Source: Gordius sp. MW1 (Eukaryota; Nematomorpha; Gordioida; Gordea; Gordiidae). Taken from it: a stretch of DNA of 64,000 bases. Shown here one piece after another: positions 10,725 through 20,925 of this stretch; position 1 is the stretch's first letter, and each line of letters begins with the position of its first letter. A model generated the notes under the pieces. The model was not told the DNA's origin, searched no databases, and was given only the letters and a program-made list of their open reading frames with translations. The translations under genes were made by a program, and so were the position numbers. The stretch covers positions 30,132,001-30,196,000 of the forward strand of contig OZ038526.1 in NCBI GenBank assembly GCA_964036665.1. The letters are read 5' to 3'.

Positions 10725-11700
10725 AATTTGGCCAATGGTCACTTTTTCTCTATTGGTCAGTACCAACAGATACTCTATAAGTCAATGATAGCCAAAAAAA
10801 CGGAAAAAAAAATTTTGATGCTCACTTTGGCCAATGGTCATTTTTTTCCATTGGTCAGCAGCCAGGACACGGTAAAAGTGGATATAAATTCATAAGAGTA
10901 AAAAAAACGAAAAAAAATTTTCGAATCACATTTTGGCCAATGGTCATTTTTTTCCATTGGTCAGCAGCCAGGACACGGTAAAAGTGGATATAAATTCATA
11001 ATAGTCAAAAAAAAAACGAAAAAAAAGTTTTCGAATCACATTTTGGCCAATGGTCATTTTATTCCTTTGGTCAGCAGCCAGCGGACGGCCAAAAAGTCAT
11101 AATAGCAATGGTAGGAACAGGAACAATCATAATAGTCAAAAAAAAACGAAAAAAATAATTTCGATTCACATTTTGGCCAATGGTCATTTTTTCAATCGGT
11201 CAGGAGCCAGCGGACGGCCAAAAAGTCATAATAGCAATGGTAGTAACAGGAACAATCATAATAGTCAAAAAAAACGAAAAAATAAACTCGGATTCACATT
11301 TTGGCCAATGGTCATTTTTTTCATTGGTCAGCAGCCAACGGACGGCCAAAAAGTCTTATTATCAATGATAGTAACAAGAACAATCATAAGAGTCAAAAAA
11401 ACTCCGGGATTCTAACCCAAAAACTAGTTAAATTGCATAGCAATAAAAAGTAAACAACTTTTATTTATGTTTATTATATAACATTGGTCAGCAGCCAGCG
11501 GACGGCCAAAAAGTCATAATAGCAATGGTAGAAACAGGAACAATCATAATAGTCAAAAAAAACGAAAAAAATAATTTCGATTCACATTTTGGCCAATGGT
11601 CATTTTTTTCATTGGTCAGCAGCCAGCGGACGGCCAAAAATTCTTATTATCAATGATAGTAACAAGAACAATCATAAGAGTCAAAAAAACTCCGGGATTC
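10725..11700 (+). repeat. CCAATGG-palindrome satellite, second array (two unit lengths)
   Basis: Unit starts near 10728, 10826, 10935, 11043, 11172, 11300 and 11588. Spacing is 108-109 bp for the middle units (with AGGACACGGTAAAAGTGG in place of the CAGCGGACGG part) and 128-129 bp for the later ones. Mixed unit lengths in blocks imply local amplification of more than one variant. Open frames here are artefacts of the repeat. Confidence 0.85.
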
Positions 11701-11955
11701 TAACCCCAAAACTAGTTAAATTGCATAGCAATTAAAAAGTAAACAACTTTTATTTATGTTTATTATATAACTAGTTAAATTGCATAGCATTAAAAGTAAA
11801 CAACTTTTATCTGTTTATTATATAACAAGAACTAGTTAAATTGCATAGCAATTAAAAGTAAACAACTTTTATTTATGTTTATGATATAACTAGTTAAATT
11901 GCATAGCAATTAAAAGTAAACAACTTTTATTTATGTTTATTATATAATAGATAAT
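11405..11955 (+). repeat. Short tandem repeat, unit about 60-65 bp
   Basis: The unit ACTAGTTAAATTGCATAGC, then AAAAGTAAACAACTTTTAT and TTTATTATATAAC, occurs once at 11422 and then four or five times in succession at 11705-11955. It adjoins the CCAATGG array and shares TTGCATAGCAATT with the ends of the dispersed family at 9850, 12220 and 52920. Confidence 0.8.
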
Positions 11956-11964
11956 TTAACAAAT

Positions 11965-12245
11965 CTTATATATAACACACCGAGAGAGATAGAGATGAGG
12001 GGTGGGGCACCTATTATGCATTAATTCTAGAAATAACACAGCGAGGGAGATAGAGATGAGGGGTGGGGCACCTCTTTCTCATCCATTAATTTAAAAAAGC
12101 GATAACCTAATATACCCAATGCAAATAGATAGGGATGGACGGACAGACAGACGGACAGACAGACAGACAGACGAACGGACAGACGGACGGACGGACGGAC
12201 AACAAAAAACGAGCCCATAAATTGCATAGCAATTAATATATGTAA
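11965..12245. repeat. Interspersed repeat with a (GGAC/GACA)n microsatellite and a conserved tail
   Basis: Two near-identical GAGATAGAGATGAGGGGTGG segments precede a tract of GGACGGACAGACAGAC repeats at about 12134-12203, then ACGAGCCCATAAATTGCATA and GCAATTAA. The same microsatellite-plus-tail junction is present at 9820-9870, 41590-41665 (diverged) and in reverse at 52915-52985, marking the terminus of a dispersed family. Confidence 0.65.
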
Positions 12246-13106
12246 TTAGGGCGCTTTTATATAGAGAGAATAAAGTTTACTTATATTTGTTTTATACAAT
12301 CAAAAGGCGCCGAAACAATAGCTTCTATAAATATTTTTGCTACTAATATATTAAATAATCCAGCAATTCATGTTATTAGTAGATATAGGCATTATGTTTA
12401 AAAAATAAATATTCATTAGAAAATTTGTTTTATTGATGGTCACATCGGAGTGCTTGAAAAGATGGGGGAAAGAGATTCAATAATGCCATTTTTGATTAAA
12501 ATAATAATTTTAAACGGATCTACAAATAAGCTATTAACAAGATACAAATTTAGACAAGATGTTTTTTGAGTGTGTACCCAGTCATCAATTGGCCTTTAAT
12601 TAGTAAATTAGACTAACTGAGTCAGTGATTCCCCATGATCAGTTTTTGGAGTTAAGTCATAACCAAAATAACTTTAAATGTCGGTTTTATCAGTGTTACT
12701 ATATGTATGTGTCATAACATCAGCTTAGATTTGTGGCAAGCTTATAGGCAACTCTTATTCTTTATTATGTATTTTTGTTTTCTCAGGCAGGTGTTTCTAC
12801 AATTACATTAATATACTAAAGAATGTTATACATTCTGGGCGTAGGAAGACAGAGGTAAGGAGGAGTATATGTCCCCTTTTCCCATTGTTATGATTAAAAT
12901 AGAAGTTATTATTCTGCCTTTCCTTAACCACTAACAAATCTTTTGCCCCACAATATGAATAATTTTATATTTAGTGTTAAGGCTTAATATAGACTAAAAT
13001 CAATTTATTAGGTGATTGAGCTTTAAAATAGAAATTATTTAATTTGATTCTACAAATACACCTGATGAGAGTCCTAGGGCTCTTATCTCTTAACCTCATA
13101 TCAACC
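12246..13106. other. Unique AT-rich stretch left of the composite transposon
   Basis: I searched this interval on the plus strand for a missing first exon of the Fis1-like gene, which would be expected here if the composite at 13107 inserted into its first intron, and found none. No repeat ends were recognised. Confidence 0.35.
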
Positions 13107-13124
13107 CATAGACTAATAATACCA

Positions 13125-13420
13125 GGCCTAGGCTATGTATTCTCGATTTTGAGTGATAAATAACAAAACGTAAAACGCATTTCTTAAACGTTCCATTGCA
13201 TCTAATCCTAACCCTAACCCTAACCTAAAACTCTGACCTAAAACCCTAACCCCGAACCTTAACTTTGTCCCTTAAAGATAATTTTGACTTGAAAGGAATA
13301 TTTTTAAACAATAACACACAAATTCGAACGCGATGATTGCGCTCGGGAATGGAACGTTTAAGAAATGCGTTTTACGTTTTGTTATTTATCACTCAAAATC
13401 GAGAATACATAGCCTGGGTC
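13125..13420. mobile_element. MULE-like MITE inside the left terminal repeat of the P-type element
   Basis: The ends are inverted for about 75 bp, beginning GGCCTAGGCTATGTATTC on the left and GACCCAGGCTATGTATTC on the right (complement). The 10-bp sequence AATAATACCA flanks both sides at 13115-13124 and 13421-13430; the intact right terminus of the P-type element has it once. Long terminal repeats with a 9-10 bp duplication point to a Mutator-like element. The interior contains CCTAACCCTAACCCTAACC. Confidence 0.8.
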
Positions 13421-13620
13421 AATAATACCATAGACTGCCGAACAGCTGTTTTTTTACATTAACATCAGAAAGTAACCTAAGAAGTCGCCGAAGTGGAAAT
13501 TCTTGAAATTAAGGTAAAATTGATATATCCTAAAATATATGCTAAATTTCATCAAAAACGAAATTTTTAATCTTTTTTTTAAAATAAATTAATAACCTTA
13601 AAAAATTTTAAAAATATTTT

Positions 13621-14460
13621 TGTAGGAATATGAGGTCTTGCTCAGTAAAGAACTGCATATCTTACCTTAACAAAGAAAATAGCAAAAGGCTTTCATTTCA
13701 CAAGTAATTATAAATGAATTTATGTATATTTTTAGATTTCCAAAAGATCCAGAGTTATTGTCTAAATGGATTAAAATGATGGGTATCGTATCTCTCGATA
13801 CGAGGATACTTTCCCCCCCCCCCCTATACAAAGAAACGCCGCCGCTAACTTTCTAACACGTATAGGATAATACGCAAGGTACTCTTATTCTCTTTTGTTC
13901 TTCAGAATGTAGTAGTCTACAACACCATCTGCCTTTCATGGACGTGCTAGTTAATGTGTAGTACATAGAACTCTATTCCTGTACATTTAATTTCTACGCG
14001 TATATTCCCCCCCCGACGCGCTTATGCTTATACGTATTTGTTATTTTTCTTACGCGCGAGTGATTTTCAATATACGCGTGTGATCGGATTGATAATTTTA
14101 ATTCTTGTGCGATTTAATAAATTATTTAATTCTCGGATACAAAATATATTAGGTAAAATTCTATGTAGTGAAAAGGAATTTAATAATTTTACCCCTCTTA
14201 AATGGGAAGAGGGTGTCCCTTTATTATGCAGCTCGTTCAATATCTCCCCTCATTCCTATTCCTCATAGCTTACCCATCCTGAACAAATATATAAATTTCA
14301 TCATTGTTATTTGAAAATAGAAAAATGGGCCCTAAATTTAAATTGAAAAAACATTCAAGTATATGCAGTAAGCACTTTCGACCCCAGGATTTTATTAAAA
14401 ATAGAAGTAAAAATTATCTTAAAGAAAATAGAGTCATCTCTGTATTTGGTATTTATAAAA
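13621..14460 (+). pseudogene. Inverted second copy of the THAP exons, within the left terminal repeat
   Basis: Plus-strand sequence from 13631 encodes MRSCSVKNCISYLNKEN, then FPKDPELLSKWIKMMG, then (past the 541-bp insert) HSSICSKHFRPQDFIKN. This is a THAP zinc finger, C-x4-C then C-x2-H, matching the functional-orientation copy at 22048-22315. It retains ELLSKW, absent from the other copy. It faces out of the element, away from the transposase body. Confidence 0.75.
13784..14324. mobile_element. Unclassified 541-bp insertion in the THAP copy of the left terminal repeat
   Basis: The uninterrupted right-hand copy shows that the sequence ATGGGCCC was split here; ATGGG is present on both sides (13779-13783 and 14325-14329), a 5-bp duplication. 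The insert begins TATCGTATCTCTCGATACG and contains two C-runs. A 5-bp duplication and this length would fit a solo LTR, but the ends are not TG...CA, so the class is open. I find no second copy in the window. Confidence 0.5.
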
Positions 14461-17400
14461 TCTTATTACAATTTAACTAGAAACGTAATGTATTTCGTTC
14501 TATTTTACTACATTTTTTTTAAATTTATTAAGTTACTAAATCATAAAAAAACATTTATTAAAGAAAAAATATAATTAAGGAAAGAGAAAACACCATTGTT
14601 TTTGAATTTGAATAATCTTTTAAGAAAAAATGAAAATTTTACGACTTAGAATTATAAAGAGAAATATAAATATAGCGCCATCTATAATATATTTTATTTG
14701 AAGTATTAATCGAAAAAGATACAATTTTACATAAAACGATACCGGGCATCATGCAAGATTTAACAAGTAAAAATATATTAATAAATTAACTAATTGTCTA
14801 TAAAAAAGTTACTGTCCCGTAAAAATAATAGTTTTATTTAATTTTTGCCTAATGTTACTTTTAAATTCTTGGTTAGAAATATTGCAAAAATTATGAAGTA
14901 AAATTTTGCTATATGTATAACTATTAATTTAACTAATAATTGTAAATGATTTAGAGAGCCTACTTCCTGATCAACAATATGATTATTTAAAGATGAAAAA
15001 ATGTTAGATCCAATTAATGAATGAAAAACCTTAATTTCTATTATAAATAAAATGCTTTTAGAAAAAAGTTTATTTTTATTTTTTAAAACTTGAAAAATTA
15101 ATTGGGTATATTTGCAAATCTTAATAACATCAGCGGACGGGACAACTAGTCCACCTTTGTTTTTTAAATAAATTAATAAATAATCTAAAGATAAATGGGG
15201 TTGACAATTATGAATTAATACAAGTTTTACAAGTTATTTTTTGCGTAAAATCATTTGCCTCACAATGTATTTACCGATATAAGAAGAAATACATGAAATA
15301 TAAGGTGAAATTAAATTGATATTTATTTCGGCGTAATTTATATCTTCTAGTTCATTCAAATCCACATTAGGCTCGATAAAACTTGCATCAGCAATAGAAG
15401 TTGAATCCTGCGGAGAAGAGTTTCCGGAGGAGGGGTAATATATTTTAGTTAAAAAAATTTTGTTTAATGCTTGACGCAATTGGGTAGCCGAAGGATTGTT
15501 ATTGTTATAACCTCGGGCCCTGATTAACCCAAAAAAACTTTCTAGGTGGTCTTGGTAAAGTTTATAAGTCAATAGATACCTAAGTTTTTATAAAAGGTTG
15601 GAATAAATATATTCTTTAGAAAAGGTTAGGTCTTGACCAAAAGATCAGATGCAAGCAATTGAATTGCTTGCATATCTATTAACATCCCTAAAATTCCTAT
15701 TTTTTTTATTTGATTGTATAACAGGTCTTCCGTCTGGAAGGCATAAACTTCGCAAATATTTTGCACAATTAAAATAAAACTCATTTAAGTTAGCTAAGGA
15801 TTCCTTGTATAAAGGCTTTTTATTACCTTTATGCAGAGCCTTCCATGAATTAAGGGTATCAAATAGTCCTAAAGATAGTAACAAATTAATAATCATACTG
15901 ACTGATTCATTATAAGGACAAACTCAATAGTTGCCTGGCAATCCTGGAATGAGACAGGACCTATATCCCTGGCAAATTCCATAGCATTCGCGACAGATTC
16001 TGAAAAAAGCTGTGCTGCAAGTTTTACCTTCAATAAGTTTATTTAAATGATATAAAAACCAACCTTCATCCTTTGATTATGAAAATAGACATGCTGTTTG
16101 GTAAGCTTGTTAGCTGCTCTCATCCCTTCTTGTTGTAATTGATACAACCTTACAACAAATTTCCATTCAATTCTCTATCAAACATATATATAATTTAAAC
16201 AAATATGAATAAACCTTTCCCTCATAATTTACAAGATAGTCGACTTGCTCAAATAAATTCCTGACTAGTTTGAGCACATGGCATGCATCAAACATAAAAT
16301 ATATTTTTTCAGTGGTGCAGGTTGGGTTTATGAAATAAGGACGCAGAGATTCAACCTCAAAGGATGAATCCTACTCAACTCAACTAAAGCACAATTCATC
16401 TAGTGCACAAAAATTATAATTTAAACATTATTATATAAGTATATCTATTATATATAACAATATAAAATATTGTAAATGCATATTAACTTATTATAAAGCA
16501 TTTAATCTAACCCTAACCCTAAAATATATAGGCGGCAGTAAAAATTTTGAACTTCATTATTATATGCTTAATATGAAAGAAAATATATATGCAGCAATAA
16601 AAAAAGTTAATCTTCATATATTATATGCTTATTATAAGTTTTTGCAGCCCTATAAAGCGTTTATAACATGATTATATAAAATGAATTAGTTATAAGCATG
16701 ATTTGCATGAGCTTAGTTGAGATGAGTTTTATTCGAGATGAGCAGGAGCGCAAAGGATACCTGTTGATAAATTTAGTTTTACAAAAAATCAGATATTGTA
16801 TTTTAAAAAATGTTAAGCAATTAATAAAAATTAAATGTAGTGATGAAATTTAATTTGATATTTCAATCAACTTAAATTTAACAAACAGGAATAAAAATAT
16901 TAATCAATACATGTAAGGCTTAGTTATGATACTAAGAGCTTGTGTAAATAAATTGCATACCCCCAAAATTTCTGCCATCCTTTTGTTGGCTGATAGTCCG
17001 TCGCAGGTCAGATTTTTGCAAATGACCCCACAATCTTTTAATAGCTCTAGTGTATCTTTTATAAGAGAGACTTGTAACTGGGCAGTGACACTACCCACAA
17101 GGAAATACCCAAGGGATATCTTCCAGTGGCCATTAATGGCAACTGCCATTATAAATAAAGCACTTTTGGGGCTTCTGGGAGCAAATTTGATTGTATCCCC
17201 TGGCCTACGTCCACACACCTAAAACATATTAAAGAAAAAAAAAATTTTTCCTTGATACCCTTCAAAGCCTTTTTTATAATCTAGATGGCGTCTGATGGCC
17301 ATTTCATCTAATGTCAGGGAAATATATAGTTGATGTGTTGCATTGGCTTGTAAAGCTTTTAAAATATTAAAAGCCTCTTTTAAAAATCCTGAAAATAAAA

Positions 17401-17676
17401 TATATAGATTTTGAAAAAAATTGTTAACATATATTATAAGCATTCTAAACATAAAAGATATTTAAAATGTATATGTACCTGGCTTTATGTTGTCATTAAC
17501 ACACCATTTTCTAATAGAGCTCTCTGTTGGCATGCAAATGAGACTCCGAATATACTTGTAGGTTGAGGTGAGTACTAATAAAGGGTTATTGCTAAAGTTG
17601 CTAAATTGCTAACTTTAGTAATGCTAACTATGTGCTATGCTCGAGCACGAACACTAGCTGTGTAACATGCTAATTT

Positions 17677-17931
17677 GGGACCGGGTCAAAATAGCAGAAA
17701 AAAAACAGCAGAATTGGTCAGAACTGGTCAGATCAAGATTGGTCAGGAGGGTTAAGGTTTGGGTTAGTGTTTTAGGTCAGCGTTTTAGGTTAGGGTCAGG
17801 GTTAGGATTAGATGCACATCAAATTCCCTCCCCATTTGAGATTTAATTCTAATATATTGATTATCTAAAATCTTGTTCTGACCAGTTCTGACCAATTCTG
17901 CTGTTTTTTTCTGCTATTTTGACCCCGATTC
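17677..17931. mobile_element. Palindromic MITE nested in the left arm of the foldback element
   Basis: GCTAATTT flanks both sides (17669-17676 and 17932-17939). The right arm of the foldback lacks this unit, which confirms the insertion. The termini share GGGTCAAAATAGCAG and an inner AGAACTGGTCAG inverted repeat. Between the arms lies a degenerate telomere-like tract with GTTAGGGTCAGGGTTAGG. It is 255 bp long with no coding capacity. Confidence 0.75.
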
Positions 17932-18309
17932 GCTAATTTAGCACAATGAGTGCTAGCTGTTCGGTGCCATAGTTTTGACAGTTCTATGTAAAAATGCTCG
18001 TGAGGTTAGTCGAAACAGTTCGATCTGTTAAAAAATTTAGCAGGAGCTCGAGCAGTAAATTCGAGCAGATAGTAGATTGAATTGCTATTTGTTAAAATTT
18101 AGTAACTCACAATATTTGCTCATGGTATATTATAAAGTTAATATATTATAGTTTTATAAGAAATTAAGCATGTTGAGCATAAAATGATGGATTGCACGAT
18201 AATAAGATGAGATTGTATATTTGATTTTTTACCTGACATGTAATTATATACAATTTGAGTTTTTAGGTATAAATATTTTGTACAAGTGGTTAAATAAATA
18301 TATATGAGG

Positions 18310-19590
18310 TAAATGTCACAATCTATGTTTATGATGCGATTTAAATTTTTTTTTCAAATTGTGCCTCACTAAGAGTTTAAAAAATGTTTTTCACCTTTGA
18401 AATTAAGATTTTTGAAAGTTTAGCTGTCGCCCAGGTGACAAATGTCATAATCTACATTTATGATGCGATTTAAATTTTTTTTTCAAATTGTGACTCACTA
18501 AGAGTTTAAAAAATGTTTTTCACCTTTGAAATCAAGATTTTTGTAAGTTTAGCGGTCGCCCAGGTGACAAATGTCATAATCTATGTTTATGATGCGATTT
18601 AAATTTTTTTTTCAAATTGTGACTCACTAAGAGTTTAAAAAATGTTTTTCAACTTTGACATCAAGATTTTTGAAAGTTTAGCGGTCGCCCAGGTGACAAA
18701 TGTCATAATCTATGTTTATGATGCGATTTAAATTTTTTTTTCTAATTGTAACTCACTAAGAGTTTAAAAAATGTTTTTCACCTTTGAAATCATGATTTTT
18801 GAAAGTTTAGCGGTCACCCAGGTGAAAAATGTCATAATCTATGTTTATGATGCGATTTAAATTTTTTTTCAAATTGTGACTCACTAAGAGTTTAAAAAAT
18901 GTTTTTCACCTTTGAAATCAAGATTTTTGAAAGTTTAGCGGTCGCCCAGGTGACAAATGTCATAATCTATGTTTATGATGCGATTTAAATTTTTTTTCAA
19001 ATTGTGACTCACTAGTAGGTTAAAAAATGTTTTTCACCTTTGAAATTAAGATTTTTGAAAGTTTAGCGGTCGCCCAGGTGACAAATGTCATAATCTATGT
19101 TTATGATGCGATTTAAATTTTTTTTTCAAATTGTGACTCACTAAGAGTTTAAAAAATGTTTTTCACCTTTGACATCAAGATTTTTAAAAAGTTTAGCGGT
19201 CGCCCTGGTGACAAATGTCATAATCTATGTTTATGATGCGATTTAAATTTTTTTTCAAAATTGTGACTCACTATGAGTTTAAAAAATGTTTTTCACCTTT
19301 GAAATCAAGATTTTTGAAAGTTTAGCGGTCGCCCTGGTGACAAATGTCATAATCTATGTTTTGATGCGATTTAATTTTTTTTTTCAAATTGTGACTCACT
19401 AAGAGTTTAAAAAATGTTTTTCACCTTTGAAATCAAGATTTTTGTAAGTTTAGCGGTCGCCCCGGTGACAAATGTCATAATCTATGTTTATAATGCGATT
19501 TAAATTTTTTTATCAAATTGTGACTCATTAAGAGCTTAAAAAATGTTTTTCACCCTTGAAATTAAGATTTTTGAAAGTTTAGCGGGTGCG
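18310..19590 (+). repeat. Satellite array, left arm, about 10 units of 128 bp
   Basis: Units contain GTCATAATCTATGTTTATG, then TGCGATTTAAATTTTTTT, TTGTGACTCACTAAGAG, ATGTTTTTCACCTTTGA and AGTTTAGCGGTCGCCCAGG. Starts near 18319, 18446, 18573, 18702, 18829, 18957, 19086, 19215, 19345 and 19470 give a 127-130 bp period. Neighbouring units differ by only a few bases, implying recent homogenisation. Confidence 0.92.
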
Positions 19591-19732
19591 ATTTAAAATG
19601 TTTTAATTTTTACTTATAGATGGCAAAAATAATACTAAAAATCGTCATGGATATAATATTTACAAATTTTATTAAGTCTAATAATAAATTTATAAAAATG
19701 ATAAACATATAATATATGAAATTATAAAATAT

Positions 19733-19873
19733 TTAGGCTGTAAAATTTATATTTCGCCCTGATTTTAGGCACATCATATCACGAATTGTAGTAGGTGATA
19801 ACCTATTACGCCTTGCAGTGAGAATATATCCGGCCCTGGAAAACATCCGGTCACTTAGAAAACTGAGAATAAG
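19733..19873 (-). pseudogene. C-terminal end of a hAT transposase (dimerisation region)
   Basis: The minus strand reads 46 codons to a TAA, including SDRMFSRAGYILTARRNRL and SPTTIRDMMCLKSG. This corresponds to the conserved hAT C-terminal motif in which a Ser-Glu-Arg-x-Phe-Ser-like stretch is followed by Gly, (K/R)RNRLSP and a Leu-rich helix. Only this end of the protein is present, in the unpaired centre of the foldback element. It supports the hAT assignment made from the 8-bp duplication. Confidence 0.8.
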
Positions 19874-20044
19874 ATATTCAATTAACAATATATTTTTGAA
19901 TTAAAAACCCGAACCCTTTTTTGTATTCATCGGGTTCGGGTTTTAAGGGTATTTTTAAAATGGGTTCGGGTTCCGTAAAACATCGGGTTTTACCCGGTTC
20001 GGGTTCAGGGGTTCGGGACAAAACCCCTGCGGCAAACTGTTAAA

Positions 20045-20925
20045 ATCTTAACTTTAAAGGTGAAAAACATTTTTTAAGCACTCAGTGAGTCACAATTTGA
20101 AAAAAAAATTTAAATCGCATCATAAACATAGATTATGACATTTGTCACCTAGGCGACCGCTAAACTTACAAAAATCTTGATTTCAAAGGTAAAAAACATT
20201 TTTTAAACTCTTAGTGAGTCACAATTTGAAAAAAAAAATTTAAATCGCATCATAAATGTAGATTATGACATTTGTCACCTGGGCGACCGCTAAACTTTCA
20301 AAAATCTTGGTTTCAAAGGTGAAAATCATTTTTTAAACTCTAAGTGAGTCACAATTTGAAAAAAAAATTTAAATCGCATCATAAACATAGATTATGACAT
20401 TTGTCACCAGGGCGACCGCTAAACTTTCAAAAATCTTGATTTCAAAGGTGAAAAACATTTTTTAAACTCTTAGTGAGTCACAATTTGAAATAAAAATTTA
20501 AATCGCATCATAAACATAGATTATGACATTTGTCATCTGGGCGACCGCTAAACTTTTAAAAATATTGATTTCAAAGGTGAAAAACATTTTCTAAACTCTT
20601 AGTGAGTCACAATTTGAAAAAAAAATTTAAATCGCATCATAAACATAGATTATGACATTTGTTACCTGGGAGACCGCTAAACTTTCAAAAATCTAATTTC
20701 AAAGGTGAAAAACATTTTTTAACCTCCTAGTGAGTCACAATTTGAAAAAAAAATTTAAATCGCATCATAAACATAGATTATGACATTTGTCACCTGGGCG
20801 ACCGCTAAACATTCAAAAATCATGATTTCAAAGGTGAAAAACATTTTTTAAACTCTTAGTGAGGCACAATTTGAAAAAAAAATTTAAATCGCATCATAAA
20901 CATAGATTATGACATTTACCTCATA
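20045..20925 (-). repeat. Satellite array, right arm, about 7 units, inverted relative to the left arm
   Basis: These units are the reverse complement of those at 18310-19590, with the same 127-130 bp period (anchors near 20126, 20258, 20390, 20519, 20648, 20776 and 20906). The arms differ in copy number, so the palindrome could pair in several registers. Confidence 0.92.

Noticed and set aside
12027-12227. Open frame rich in RLSVCLSVCLSV
   Set aside because: Translation of the GGAC/GACA microsatellite.
16926-17222. Plus-strand 98-codon frame
   Set aside because: Antisense of the P-type transposase core, which has clear family motifs on the minus strand.
18310-20925. CRISPR-like array
   Set aside because: Units of 128 bp are contiguous satellites without variable spacers, in an animal genome and inside a transposon.
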